64,000 bases of DNA from Segatella buccae ATCC 33574 (GTDB lineage Bacteria > Bacteroidota > Bacteroidia > Bacteroidales > Bacteroidaceae): assembly GCF_000184945.1 (NCBI RefSeq), contig NZ_GL586311.1, positions 856,087 to 920,086 on the forward strand, read 5' to 3'. This document shows, piece after piece, positions 34,226 through 43,011 of the stretch. Positions within the stretch are counted from its first letter, which is position 1; every line of letters starts with the position of its first letter. A program made the position numbers and the translations under genes. Under the pieces are notes generated by a model. It saw only the letters and a program-made list of their open reading frames with translations. It was not told where the DNA came from and did no database searches.

Positions 34226-35785
34226 TCAGATCACGCCCCTGACACGGTCGTCGAAGGCCGAGAGGGCGGCTTTGGCTCCCTCACCCATGGCGATGATGAT
34301 TTGCTTGAAAGGCACGTTGGTGACATCGCCGGCCGCATAGACACCGGGAACAGAAGTGCGGCAGAAGGCATCCACCTCTATCTCCTTGCGGGCGTTGAGC
34401 GGCAAGTGGTCGCGGAACGGATCGCTGTTGGCAGCCAAACCTATCTGTACGAACACGCCGTCGACGGCTATTTCGCGCTCTTGGTCGGTGTTGCGGTCTT
34501 TCACGCGCAAGGCCGTCACGTTCTCGCCGTTGCCCAGCACACCTATTGTCTGCGACATGGTGAATACCTCCACGTTGGGCAGCGAGCCTATCTTTTCTTG
34601 CAACACGGTGTCGGCACGAAGAGCTTCGCCAAACTCCAGAAGCGTCACTTTGGAACAGATGCCGGCCAAGTCGATGGCCGCCTCCACGCCGGAGTTGCCT
34701 CCTCCCACCACGGCCACATGCCTGCCTTTATAGAAAGGCCCGTCGCAATGGGGACAGAAATGCACGCCGTGGCCGATGTACTTGGCTTCGTCGTTGACAT
34801 TGAGCTTGCGCCAGTTGGCTCCCGTGGCTATGATGACGGCCGGAGAGAGAAACACCTCGCCTCCTTTCACGTGTATGCGCTTCTGCTTGCCGGCAAATTC
34901 CACGGTGTCGATCTTGCGATTGTCGAACACTTCCACGGGGTAATTGTAGAGATGCTTACGCAAATCGTCGGCCAACTGTGCCCCGGTGGTCTTGGGAACG
35001 GAGATGAGATTTTCGATGCCTACGGTGTCTTTCACCTGTCCGCCGATGCGTCCGGCGACGAGTGCCACCTTCAGTCCCTTGCGTGCCGAGTAGATGGCGG
35101 CCGACGTACCGGCAGGGCCACCGCCGAGAACGACCACATCGTATTCGCGCTCCACGGTCTCTTGACTGTCGCTCAGCTCGCTTCCGAACCGGTCTTCCAA
35201 CTTCTGCAAGAGCACGCCCAAGTCGCCCCGGCCGATGTGCAGCTGCTCGCCGTTGGCATAGACCGACGGCACGGCCTGAATGTTGAGGCTGCTCACCTCC
35301 TCCTCGAAGAGTGCCCCGTCGACCATCTCGCTACTCAACCTCGGATTGATGAGGGCCATGAGGTTGAGGGCCTGCACCACATCGGGGCAGTTGGTACACG
35401 TGAGCGACACATAGGTCTGCACCCGGATGTCGCCCTTGAGTGAGCGTATGCGCCGGCAGATGGCCTCGTCGGGCAGATTCTTGCCCTTGCCATCGGCGTT
35501 GACAACGGCCATGATGAGCGAAGTAAACTCATGCCCGTTGGGGATGCCCCGGAACTTCACACCCGTTTCCTCCCCATTTTTGAGCAGCTCAAACTCCAGT
35601 TTGCCCGTCCGGCTTCCGGCGAAAGAGGCCGACAGTTGTCCGGATGCCGAACAGAAATCTTCGACAAAAGCTTTCATTTCCGCCGCATGTTCGTTAGCCT
35701 CATCGGCCACCACACGCAACTCGAAGTGGTTTTCGAGAGCACCGAAAATGCCCCTCAACTGTTCTATAATGTTTGAATCTAACAC
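34226..35785 (-). CDS. ahpF: Alkyl hydroperoxide reductase subunit F
   Basis: 519 residues from GTG 35785, preceded by AAAGGAGAA, an unusually good Shine-Dalgarno for this phylum; this gives the normal AhpF start (LDSNIIEQL) and length, while the frame is open further. N-terminal tandem thioredoxin-fold region with the CTNC disulfide, then a thioredoxin-reductase-like part: [17 protein letters not shown] (FAD), CPHCDG redox pair, [10 protein letters not shown] (NADH). It passes electrons from NADH to AhpC. 205 bases with two hairpins separate it from ahpC. Confidence 0.95.
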   Translation of the reverse strand: MLDSNIIEQLRGIFGALENHFELRVVADEANEHAAEMKAFVEDFCSASGQLSASFAGSRTGKLEFELLKNGEETGVKFRGIPNGHEFTSLIMAVVNADGKGKNLPDEAICRRIRSLKGDIRVQTYVSLTCTNCPDVVQALNLMALINPRLSSEMVDGALFEEEVSSLNIQAVPSVYANGEQLHIGRGDLGVLLQKLEDRFGSELSDSQETVEREYDVVVLGGGPAGTSAAIYSARKGLKVALVAGRIGGQVKDTVGIENLISVPKTTGAQLADDLRKHLYNYPVEVFDNRKIDTVEFAGKQKRIHVKGGEVFLSPAVIIATGANWRKLNVNDEAKYIGHGVHFCPHCDGPFYKGRHVAVVGGGNSGVEAAIDLAGICSKVTLLEFGEALRADTVLQEKIGSLPNVEVFTMSQTIGVLGNGENVTALRVKDRNTDQEREIAVDGVFVQIGLAANSDPFRDHLPLNARKEIEVDAFCRTSVPGVYAAGDVTNVPFKQIIIAMGEGAKAALSAFDDRVRGVI

Positions 35786-35910
35786 GCTGGTTCTCCTTTC
35801 TTCTCCTCTTGTCGGAGAGTGTTTATATTGTCGTTTTTGTGTCGGTAGGCAACTTTCAAGGGCCGTTGCCTGTGACCTTTTTCCCTCGCGTCCCCACAGT
35901 GGAGACAAAG

Positions 35911-35972
35911 ACAGTCCTCCTCTGCGATAGGGGAGGACTGTCGAGGAAATTATCCTCCCCCGCTTGGGGAGG
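35911..35972 (-). repeat. Two hairpins between ahpC and ahpF
   Basis: ACAGTCCTCC (35911-35920) pairs with GGAGGACTGT (35932-35941); CCTCCCC (35954-35960) pairs with GGGGAGG (35966-35972). Neither has a long T-run. They could attenuate or process the ahpCF transcript so that more AhpC than AhpF is made, or be intergenic palindromic repeats. Confidence 0.65.
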
Positions 35973-35990
35973 CAAACCGAAAAACCGGCC

Positions 35991-36557
35991 TTAGATTTTT
36001 CCTACGAGATCGATGCTCGGCTTCAGTGTCTCTGCGCCTTTCTTCCACTTGGCGGGGCACACCTCACCGTCGTGGGTAGCTACAAACTGGGCAGCCTCTA
36101 CCTTGCGAACGAGCTCGTCGGCATTGCGGCCTATGCTGTTGTCCTGAATCTCTGCTATCTTGATTTTGCCTTCCGGGTCAACGAGGAAGGTGCCGCGATA
36201 GGCCAGACCTTCGTCTTCCTTGAATACACCGAAGCCTTTGGCGAGCACTGCGAGAGGGTCGGCAAGCATGGTGTACTTGATTTTCTTGATGCTGTCGGAA
36301 GCGTCGTGCCAAGCCTTGTGTACAAAGTGGGTGTCGCAGCTCACCGAGAACACCTCCACTCCGTCGGCCTTCAGCTGGTCGTACTTCTCTGCGAGGTCTA
36401 CCAATTCCGTGGGACACACGAATGTGAAGTCGGCAGGATAGAAGAAGAACAAGGTCCACTTGCCTTTGATGTCTTCGTTGGAAACGGTCTTGAACTCTCC
36501 GTTCTGGAAAGCGTTTACTTTAAACTCGGGTACTTGTGCGTTGATGATTGATTCCAT
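35991..36557 (-). CDS. ahpC: Alkyl hydroperoxide reductase subunit C (peroxiredoxin)
   Basis: 188 residues, typical 2-Cys peroxiredoxin. Peroxidatic Cys48 in DFTFVCPTE and resolving Cys167 in GEVCPAKW. Reduces hydrogen peroxide and organic peroxides with AhpF as reductant. Start MESIINAQVPEFKV. I found no TAnnTTTG box in the 110 bases between the start and the sod terminator, so the promoter may depend on OxyR activation; this is inference. Confidence 0.96.
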   Translation of the reverse strand: MESIINAQVPEFKVNAFQNGEFKTVSNEDIKGKWTLFFFYPADFTFVCPTELVDLAEKYDQLKADGVEVFSVSCDTHFVHKAWHDASDSIKKIKYTMLADPLAVLAKGFGVFKEDEGLAYRGTFLVDPEGKIKIAEIQDNSIGRNADELVRKVEAAQFVATHDGEVCPAKWKKGAETLKPSIDLVGKI

Positions 36558-36662
36558 AATTCTTGAGAATTAAAGCCTCCCTCCGTTCTCCTCCGACAAG
36601 GAAGAGATGCCTTTCAGCTGTGGGGAAAGCATGGTTGTTATTTTTGTTTTGATGATTATCTG

Positions 36663-36696
36663 AAAAACGCTCTCCTTTCCTGACAGGGCGAGAGCG
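36663..36696 (-). terminator. sod terminator
   Basis: CGCTCTC (36668-36674) pairs with GAGAGCG (36690-36696). Read on the minus strand the stem is followed by TTTTT (36663-36667), so it ends sod transcription before ahpC. Confidence 0.75.
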
Positions 36697-36820
36697 TCTC
36701 CCTCATGCTGGATTCAAGTGACTGTCGTTTTATCTTTAATATTCTCTCTCGATACACGTCTTGGGCTTCCTCCGGCATGGCAGGTCCTCTGCGCCTTGCA
36801 GGGCAGAGGGCGAAAGGTCT

Positions 36821-37405
36821 TTACTTCAGTCTGCCCTCGACTACTTCCCAGTTGATGATTTCCCACACAGCGGAGATATGGTCGGCCCGGCGATTCTGGT
36901 AGTCCAGATAGTAGGCATGTTCCCACACGTCGATACCCATGAGCGGATTGAGTCCGCTGCGCAGCGGGTTGCCGCCGTTGGCCTCCTTGGTGATGACGAG
37001 TTTGCCGTCTTTGTCCTGCGACAGCCACGCCCATCCCGAACCGAAAAGCGATGTGGCAGCCTGTCCAAACTGTTTCTTAAACTCCTCAAACGACCCGAAG
37101 GCGGCATTGATGGCCTCGGCTATCTTGCCTTTGGGGGCGTTGTCTTTCACTGGAGCCATGAACTGCAAGAAATAGAGCGTGTGGTTGAGGCTCTGTCCGG
37201 CGTTGTTGTACATCGGTCCTTCGGGCACAGTCTTCACCAGTTCCTCAAGATTCTTGCCTTCAAACTCGGTGCCCTCAACAAGGCCGTTGATGGTGTTCAC
37301 GTAGTTTTGCAGATGCTTTCCGTAGTGGAAATTGATGGTCTGCTCACTGATAACGGGCTCCAAAGCATTGGCTGCGTATGGGAGTACGGGCATTTGTATT
37401 TTCAT
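36821..37405 (-). CDS. sodB: Iron/manganese superoxide dismutase
   Basis: 194 residues from ATG 37405 (MKIQMPVLPYAANALEP), the normal SOD length. Metal ligands lie in INFHYGKHLQNYV, SLNHTLYFLQF and DVWEHAYYLDYQN; the MGIDVWEHAYY motif is diagnostic, and GQAATSLFGSGWAWL holds the conserved Gln/Trp region. It converts superoxide to peroxide and oxygen, supplying the substrate of AhpCF. The frame remains open upstream to ATG 37525 and encodes a partial second copy of the N-terminus, so translation might start there. Confidence 0.95.
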   Translation of the reverse strand: MKIQMPVLPYAANALEPVISEQTINFHYGKHLQNYVNTINGLVEGTEFEGKNLEELVKTVPEGPMYNNAGQSLNHTLYFLQFMAPVKDNAPKGKIAEAINAAFGSFEEFKKQFGQAATSLFGSGWAWLSQDKDGKLVITKEANGGNPLRSGLNPLMGIDVWEHAYYLDYQNRRADHISAVWEIINWEVVEGRLK

Positions 37406-37525
37406 TTTCTTATTGTTTTTATTGTTAATAACCTGATTTCTTTCGCTTTTCACCAACCTGAAACTCACTTCCGGTTCGAGAGCCTGTTCCACGTATGGCA
37501 TCGGGGGCATTTCCATTGCTATCAT
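37406..37525 (-). other. In-frame partial duplication of the sod N-terminus
   Basis: Forty codons from ATG 37525 read without a stop into sodB. Residues MPPMPYVEQALEPEVS correspond to MPVLPYAANALEPVIS of the true N-terminus, with 10 of 16 identical, followed by ~24 unrelated residues. It is downstream of the sod promoter, so it is transcribed. It could be an N-terminal extension, a translated upstream decoy, or a remnant of a tandem duplication. Confidence 0.7.
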
Positions 37526-37576
37526 TGCTTCTTTGTTTTATGAATTGATGAATAGTCTTTTGTCTTATTTCCGGTG

Positions 37577-37606
37577 CAAAGTTACAAATGCCCTCCATTG
37601 CCTCAA
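37577..37606 (-). promoter_or_regulatory. sod promoter
   Basis: On the minus strand TTG (37604-37606), 19-base spacer, TAACTTTG (37577-37584). Transcription should begin near 37571, upstream of both candidate start codons. Confidence 0.7.
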
Positions 37607-37750
37607 ACAGATATTATCTATCTCCACATTGAAGAAATCTATCAGCGCCGCGTAATCCCTCTGTTTATCGCACTTCACCATTTATAATGATTTGTGGCCG
37701 GAAAGGAAAAAAATATAGTCTTCATAGGATGTCGTATGTGAGAAAAAAGC

Positions 37751-37758
37751 TATCTTTG
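37751..37758 (+). promoter_or_regulatory. oxyR -7 box
   Basis: TATCTTTG, 62 bases before the oxyR ATG; the -33 element is unclear. The 167 bases between it and the sod promoter are AT-rich and are the likely place for an OxyR operator. Confidence 0.55.
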
Positions 37759-37820
37759 CATATCATCATGACCAAGCGGGCAATCTGTCAACTGCCCCAT
37801 CAACGCTAAATCAACCGATT

Positions 37821-38747
37821 ATGACACTCCAACAGATAGAATATGTGATGGCCGTCTACCGGCACAAACATTTTGCCAAGGCGGCAGAGGCGTGCAATGT
37901 GACGCAACCCACACTGAGTTCGATGATTCAGAAACTGGAAGACGAACTGGGCGTGAAGCTCTTCGACCGCAAGCGGCAGCCCATCGTGCCCACGCCCATC
38001 GGCCGGCAGGTGATAGAGCAGGGATGGAAGGTGCTGGTGCGGGCACGCAAACTGAAAGAGACCGTGGAGGAGGAGAAACACTCGCTGCTTGGCACATTCC
38101 ACATAGGCATCTTGCCCACTATAGCCCCCTACTTGATACCCCGGTTTTTCCCCCAGCTGATGAAGAAATATCCGGAAATGGACATCCGCATCATGGAGAT
38201 GAAGACCGAGGACATCAAACGGGCCCTGCGCCACAGCGACATCGATGTGGGCATCGTGGCCCTGCTCGACGAGATGGAAGATTTCGAGAATGTACACTTG
38301 TTCTACGAGCAGTTCTTCGGCTACGTGTCGGAGGGTGACAACCTGTATCAAAATAAGGTGATCAAGACGACCGACCTGAAAGGTGAATATCTGTGGATGC
38401 TCGACGAGGGCCACTGTTTCAGAGACCAGCTCGTGAAGTTCTGCCACCTCAAAGGGGCCAGCCAGAGCCAACGGGCCTACTCGCTGGGCAGCATCGAGAC
38501 CTTCATGCGCATGGTGGAGAGCGGCAAGGGCATGACTTTCATCCCCGAGTTGGCGATACTGCAACTCACGGAGAAACAGAAAAGTCTTGTGCGCCCGTTT
38601 GCCATCCCCATCCCGACGCGTGACATCGTGATGCTGACCAACAGAAACTTCATACGCACCACCCTGCGCCAAATGCTGGTGGAGGAGATACAGAGTGCCG
38701 TACCCGAAGATATGCTGACACTGAAACAGATGCAGCAGAGGGTGTAG
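37821..38747 (+). CDS. oxyR: Peroxide-sensing LysR-type regulator OxyR
   Basis: 308 residues. N-terminal LysR helix-turn-helix (FAKAAEACNVTQPTLSSMIQKLEDELGVKLFDR). The sensor domain has Cys199 and Cys208 in DEGHCFRDQLVKFC, matching the positions and spacing of the disulfide-forming pair in E. coli OxyR, so it should be a real peroxide sensor. Divergent from sod and next to ahpC, ahpF and dps, its expected targets. Confidence 0.96.
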   Translation: MTLQQIEYVMAVYRHKHFAKAAEACNVTQPTLSSMIQKLEDELGVKLFDRKRQPIVPTPIGRQVIEQGWKVLVRARKLKETVEEEKHSLLGTFHIGILPTIAPYLIPRFFPQLMKKYPEMDIRIMEMKTEDIKRALRHSDIDVGIVALLDEMEDFENVHLFYEQFFGYVSEGDNLYQNKVIKTTDLKGEYLWMLDEGHCFRDQLVKFCHLKGASQSQRAYSLGSIETFMRMVESGKGMTFIPELAILQLTEKQKSLVRPFAIPIPTRDIVMLTNRNFIRTTLRQMLVEEIQSAVPEDMLTLKQMQQRV

Positions 38748-39170
38748 GGATAAAAAAGAAGGTCTCACCTCCGGCCTCTCTCCGAGGGGAGAAGAGGGAG
38801 TGATACACTTGGCTTCTTGAGTGGTCTGCTCTTAGGCAAGGGGACGACTGTACCGGAGAATCCGGGCCTCATATAGTTTGACTTGTGAACAAGAGGACAA
38901 TGTTCTATATAGCATGAAACTTACAAAGATTGAGAAAAAGCCTTACACACAATTTTTCCACACTCATCTTTCTGTCTTATCTCATTCGTCCCATTCGTCT
39001 CATCAGGCCTATCAATTTCCCCACTTGGCCCAAACGACATTGCAAAACGGCCACACTTGGAAGCTCATCCGGGCCGAGTCAGAAGCTCATCCGGGCCGGA
39101 TGACACCCCACTTCAAGGTGGAAACGTATCTTTTTAAGGAGTTGACGGACTGGTGAAGGGCCGGGAACTA
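38748..39170 (-). repeat. Gene-free region with copy A of the conserved tail element
   Basis: Downstream of oxyR there is a partial hairpin (CTCTCTCC...GGGGAGAAGAG, 38779-38800), then from about 39127 back to 39010, read on the minus strand, sequence matching 63.71-63.81 kb: TGTCATCCGGCCCG, GAGCTTCTGACT, GTGGCCGTTTTGCAA and GTTTGGGCC in the same order. In this copy CGGCCCGGATGAGCTTC occurs twice in tandem. A short open frame over the region is not a believable gene. Confidence 0.65.
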
Positions 39171-39200
39171 AAAAAAGGAAGCACGCGTGTGCTCCCTTTG
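39171..39200 (-). ncRNA. Predicted hairpin-only RNA, copy A
   Basis: On the minus strand a full promoter (TTTG 39235-39238, 20-base spacer, TATCTTTG 39207-39214) is followed after exactly 7 bases by a 26-base hairpin (39174-39199, stem of 11 pairs AAAGGGAGCAC/GTGCTTCCTTT, loop ACGC) and a T-run. The transcript would be about 30 bases, mostly the terminator. The same geometry recurs at 63.6 kb. No gene lies downstream. Confidence 0.5.
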
Positions 39201-39206
39201 CCGTTG

Positions 39207-39238
39207 CAAAGATACAACAGAAAGTCCCGAATTGCAAA
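39207..39238 (-). promoter_or_regulatory. Orphan promoter ahead of a hairpin terminator, copy A
   Basis: TTTG-N20-TATCTTTG on the minus strand, both boxes exact. It fires into a terminator, not a gene. Confidence 0.6.
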
Positions 39239-39702
39239 TCGATGGTGAAAAAACACGACAGTCATAGAGCCGGACCATGTTTGATTGCTGGCGAATTGGT
39301 CGAATGGAATGAATAAGGTTGTGGGAAGAAAATTTCATGTTCGTTCGATTCTCCGTCAGATATTGTCTTGGTCGGAAAATGATGCTAATTGAGCGAATGA
39401 GATGTATGCAGGAGTCATAGGAAGAATGGCAGAGTAGCCCAAACGCAGAAAGACACATGTCGAAGGTTTGCCAATGAAAAGTGTTAAAACCTGACTAATT
39501 AAAAGCAATGGTATTGGTAGTATCAAAAAGAATACCTACTTTTATGCGGAAAAAGACCATATAAGGCTCTAATGGGATGTCTAAAATATTCGGATTATGG
39601 CACCGAACCGTGAAAAACGGGCTGTTTCGGTATCTTATCGTTGTATTTGAATCCCGGAAATTGGCCGAACCAATGTTTCACTTAAAATAAAAGTTACAGC
39701 TT
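39239..39702. other. Intergenic stretch ahead of the secreted protein
   Basis: 464 bases without a convincing gene. A 96-codon frame on the minus strand ends inside the hairpin at 39174-39199 and has no recognisable domain. No clear TAnnTTTG box before 39703 was found. Confidence 0.5.
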
Positions 39703-40839
39703 ATGAGACTATTTACATTTTTATGGGCGTTGCTCCTGTTGCCTGCAATAGGAATGGCGCAGAGTGGCAATGAAGGTTTTGTTGAGCCGCCCGCAGGGGA
39801 GCCGACGGATTATTATTATCTGAGTGACGAACTCCGGCTTCACGACTTTGGGTTTATGGCACGCAACGTGCGTGAGATACAGTTCTATTTCACAGACGGC
39901 AACGATGTGTATATGCGCGACCTGATCGACTATGGAGGCTACTTGAAGGGCACCTTCGACAAGATTTCGGGCAAACTCTCATTCCCCAACGGGCAGGCTG
40001 TGGAGCAAGTGCAGTTTGGTGTCGGTAGCAAGATGCAGACTATCTTTTTTGCCGAACTCGACCCTGTGACAAACACGCCTATGGCGGGCAACATGACCCT
40101 GCAAGTCAAGGAGCAAGGCGGACGGAAGGTCATTTCGGCCACTCCCGGCATGAAATACGCCCTCTACTATGTCAAGGACGGGAAGAATATCCTTTACAAA
40201 CAGGCCCGGAATCCGTCATTTGTCGAAAAGAGTGTCTTTGACTCTTTCTCGGGAAGCGCACGTTACACCTACACTGACAATCTCTATGGTTCGGGTAATG
40301 CCGACCGGAGCATTACCTGCACAGCCGTTGACCGCACCATTTTCCTGAAAGGGCTGGAAGAATCGTTTGGCGATGCATGGGCCCATGCGACCGTCATCGA
40401 CGACAATGGCGGGAGAGCACTCTTTATCCCCACAAACCAATACCTCGGCAACTACAGTGCCGTGGAAGACTTTGTGCTTGTCTCCGGGGCGGCAACGAGC
40501 GACCATAGCATGAACACGGAGGGCTACACGGGGCTCAAACTACCGATGGCTTTCGATGCCGGAAGCAAGACCTATAAATGTGTGGCCGACAAAAAGGACT
40601 TCTTCGGAGCGGCCGATGTACATGCCAATGGCAAGAGGGAGTGGGCCACCATCTATGAAAATGTCGTCATCTATCTGCCGGAGAACATTGTCGGCACAGC
40701 CACGGGAGTGAAGAGGGTCAATGCTTCTGCCGGAACCAAAGCGGCGGACAATCTCTATTACGACCTGCAAGGCAGGGCTACGACGGCTCCGGTGAGGGGT
40801 GTGTATATCCACGGAGGAAAGAAAGTCGTGGTGAAATAG
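39703..40839 (+). CDS. Secreted protein of unknown function with C-terminal YDLQGR motif
   Basis: 378 residues. Signal peptide MRLFTFLWALLLLPAIGMA; the body is beta-rich without a family I recognise. The end, YYDLQGRATTAPVRGVYIHGGKKVVVK, is a motif common at the C-terminus of large secreted Prevotella proteins, where it may be a sorting or surface-association signal related to Por/T9SS domains. It stands alone, ending before a strong bidirectional terminator shared with the GH97 gene. Confidence 0.7.
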   Translation: MRLFTFLWALLLLPAIGMAQSGNEGFVEPPAGEPTDYYYLSDELRLHDFGFMARNVREIQFYFTDGNDVYMRDLIDYGGYLKGTFDKISGKLSFPNGQAVEQVQFGVGSKMQTIFFAELDPVTNTPMAGNMTLQVKEQGGRKVISATPGMKYALYYVKDGKNILYKQARNPSFVEKSVFDSFSGSARYTYTDNLYGSGNADRSITCTAVDRTIFLKGLEESFGDAWAHATVIDDNGGRALFIPTNQYLGNYSAVEDFVLVSGAATSDHSMNTEGYTGLKLPMAFDAGSKTYKCVADKKDFFGAADVHANGKREWATIYENVVIYLPENIVGTATGVKRVNASAGTKAADNLYYDLQGRATTAPVRGVYIHGGKKVVVK

Positions 40840-40959
40840 CGATAAGCTCATACGTGATCGTGGGCATCCTTCCACTTTCCCACCTCCTCTGGCCTGTAGA
40901 GACTGCACCCGGGAAAGTGGGAGTTTTCACCACTTCGGAATCCAAATAACAGCTTGTAA

Positions 40960-40997
40960 AAAGCCCCGAAAGTTTCATGACTAACTTTCGGGGCTTT
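40960..40997. terminator. Bidirectional terminator
   Basis: AAAGCCCCGAAAGTT (40960-40974) pairs perfectly over 15 bases with AACTTTCGGGGCTTT (40983-40997), with A-rich and T-rich flanks on both sides, between convergent genes. Confidence 0.9.
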
Positions 40998-41046
40998 GCA
41001 TTTTTAGGGTTATCGTTTCTTATTGTGCAGAAGGGTCTGCCGTCTT

Positions 41047-43011
41047 TCAGTCGAGGATGAGGCCGCCGTTGGGCTGGATGACCACCTGTGCTTCACCGTT
41101 TTTGCCCACTTTCAGCCGGCCTTTCATGCTCGGGAGAAACTTCTCGCCCTTCTTCTTGGGCAGGTCGGTGTAGTGGTTGACGGTCTGTCCGGCAAACATC
41201 GGCAGCCGGAGCGTCAGTTTCAGAGGTTTGTCGGTGGCGTTGAGGCCTGCCACATACCAGCGGTCGCCACTCCTTCTGGCCAACACGACATAGCGGGTGG
41301 GATAACCGTCGATGAACTTCACATCGTCCCAGCTCTTGGGGAGCTGCTTCAGCCAGTCGAGTTCCCATTGCGGCACATCCTGCAGGTTGTTGGGATAGAG
41401 TGCCACGCAGTTGACACTGATTTGGTTGGTGATGCCCGTAGCCATCTCAAACACATCGCCCGTGTGGCGCTGATGGCGGCTCTTGTTGTCAGGGCTGAGA
41501 TATTTGTTCATGATGATTCCGCCCCAGTCGAAACTTCCCACGGCATTTCTGGAGTAAGGGTGCATGGTCATCTCAAAAGCCTCTTTCTTGGCATGATAGT
41601 CCGTGAAAAACACATTCTCCGAGGCCAGTGCCGCTTCGCTGCCCACGTAGTTGGGATATAGCCGCTCCCAGCCGCGGGGCAGGGTGGCTCCGTGGAAGAT
41701 GACTTGCAGCCCGTAGTCGTTGGCATCGCTCAGGATGTCTTCGTAGAGTTGCATCGTCTGTTGCTTGTCGCCCCCGAAGAAGTCTACCTTGATGCCCGTC
41801 ACGCCGATGCGCTGCATCCAGGCCATCTCCCGCTTGCGGGCTATGGCATTGTTCATGATTTGCCGCGGCGTTTGCGGGGCATCGTTTTCAAATCCGTTGG
41901 AGTTGTACCAAAGCATCAGCCGCACTCCTTTACTCTGGGCATACCGGCTCAGTTCCTCCATCCGCTCGCGGCCTATCTGCTTGTCCCACAAGCCGTCTAC
42001 CAGCACACTCTCATAGCCCATTGCGGCCGCAAGGTCTATCATCTTCACCTGGTCATCGTAGTTGGTCGAGTTGTCCTGCCATATCAGCCAGCTCCATGTG
42101 TACCGCCCGGGTTGGTAGTCTTGCGACGGCTCGTAGAGAGGTTCTGTCACGTCGAAAGGAATCGTGGTCTCCACGATGGGAGCCGGCGAAGGCCCCACGG
42201 TGATGGTGCGCCAAGGCGTTGTGCCCGGCAGGGCGATGCCCGCCAGTTCGCTTCCAAGTCCGTTGTTCTCTCCCTTTTGCGGAAAGGCGATGGTGTAGCC
42301 CTTGCCTTCCTCATAGTCACTGAGGCGACAACCGGGATAGGCACTTGCCGCCCCGGCTTCGCTCACCAGCACCCAACCGTGTTGTCCCACCTTGAAAAGG
42401 CAGGGAAACGTGTAGCCCATGCCATATTGCGACTTCACGTTCATGGGCGCATCAGGGGTGTATTCTTCCTCGTAAGACGGTTTCGTGCGTTCCCATCCCG
42501 TCATGGGCGTTATCTGCGGACAGAGGAAAGTGGTCGTCTGTGCGGGGAAGTTGAAGCAGCTCACCTCTCGTTGTATCACCACCGCTTTGGGATTGTCGGC
42601 TTTCGGCCGAAGCAACTCATAGCGGTAGGCCAAGTCGTTGTTTGAAATGTGCAGGTGGAGCGTCATGGAATCGCGCTTGCCGTTGGCGAACCCCACAGTG
42701 GCTTCGGTCACCTCATGGTCCACCGCCGACCGCTTCGTGCGTGTCATCCGGTAGGTCAGACGCTTCGGCCCCTCTGTCTTCAGAGTGCCCATGGCCAGTC
42801 CCTGTGAGAAGTCGCTATAGTCGGCCACCAGTCCCAATGCCGAGCGCACGAGCATTGGCTTTCCGTCGTAATCTACCGTGTAAAACGCTTTCCCCTCTTC
42901 ACATCCGATGTTGACCACCAGTCTGCCGTCGGGCGATTTCACCGTGTGATTCTCTGCATTTGCATAAACTGCGCCCAGCAGCAGGAGGCATCCTAACATT
43001 GTTTTTCTCAT
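41047..43011 (-). CDS. GH97 glycoside hydrolase (alpha-glucosidase/alpha-galactosidase type)
   Basis: 654 residues with signal peptide MRKTMLGCLLLLGAVYANA. Three-part GH97 layout: N-terminal super-sandwich (to about 280), a TIM barrel starting at TWSWLIWQDNSTNYDDQ with GIKVDFFGGDKQ and GSEAALASENVFF, and a C-terminal sheet. GH97 includes inverting alpha-glucosidases (SusB) and retaining alpha-galactosidases; the Asp in KVDFFGGD hints at the retaining type, but I am not sure. Periplasmic. It shares the strand and region of the SusC/SusD pair but has its own -7 box at 43176-43183. Confidence 0.92.
   Translation of the reverse strand: MRKTMLGCLLLLGAVYANAENHTVKSPDGRLVVNIGCEEGKAFYTVDYDGKPMLVRSALGLVADYSDFSQGLAMGTLKTEGPKRLTYRMTRTKRSAVDHEVTEATVGFANGKRDSMTLHLHISNNDLAYRYELLRPKADNPKAVVIQREVSCFNFPAQTTTFLCPQITPMTGWERTKPSYEEEYTPDAPMNVKSQYGMGYTFPCLFKVGQHGWVLVSEAGAASAYPGCRLSDYEEGKGYTIAFPQKGENNGLGSELAGIALPGTTPWRTITVGPSPAPIVETTIPFDVTEPLYEPSQDYQPGRYTWSWLIWQDNSTNYDDQVKMIDLAAAMGYESVLVDGLWDKQIGRERMEELSRYAQSKGVRLMLWYNSNGFENDAPQTPRQIMNNAIARKREMAWMQRIGVTGIKVDFFGGDKQQTMQLYEDILSDANDYGLQVIFHGATLPRGWERLYPNYVGSEAALASENVFFTDYHAKKEAFEMTMHPYSRNAVGSFDWGGIIMNKYLSPDNKSRHQRHTGDVFEMATGITNQISVNCVALYPNNLQDVPQWELDWLKQLPKSWDDVKFIDGYPTRYVVLARRSGDRWYVAGLNATDKPLKLTLRLPMFAGQTVNHYTDLPKKKGEKFLPSMKGRLKVGKNGEAQVVIQPNGGLILD

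Noticed and set aside
36558..36662. A standard promoter for ahpC
   Set aside because: No TAnnTTTG box on the minus strand in this gap; not called.
38878..39156. 92-codon frame between oxyR and the secreted protein
   Set aside because: Lies over a repeated non-coding element that has a second copy at 63.7 kb without this frame; no domain.
39168..39458. 96-codon minus-strand frame ending in a hairpin
   Set aside because: No recognisable domain, no promoter ahead of it, and its last codons are the terminator stem.
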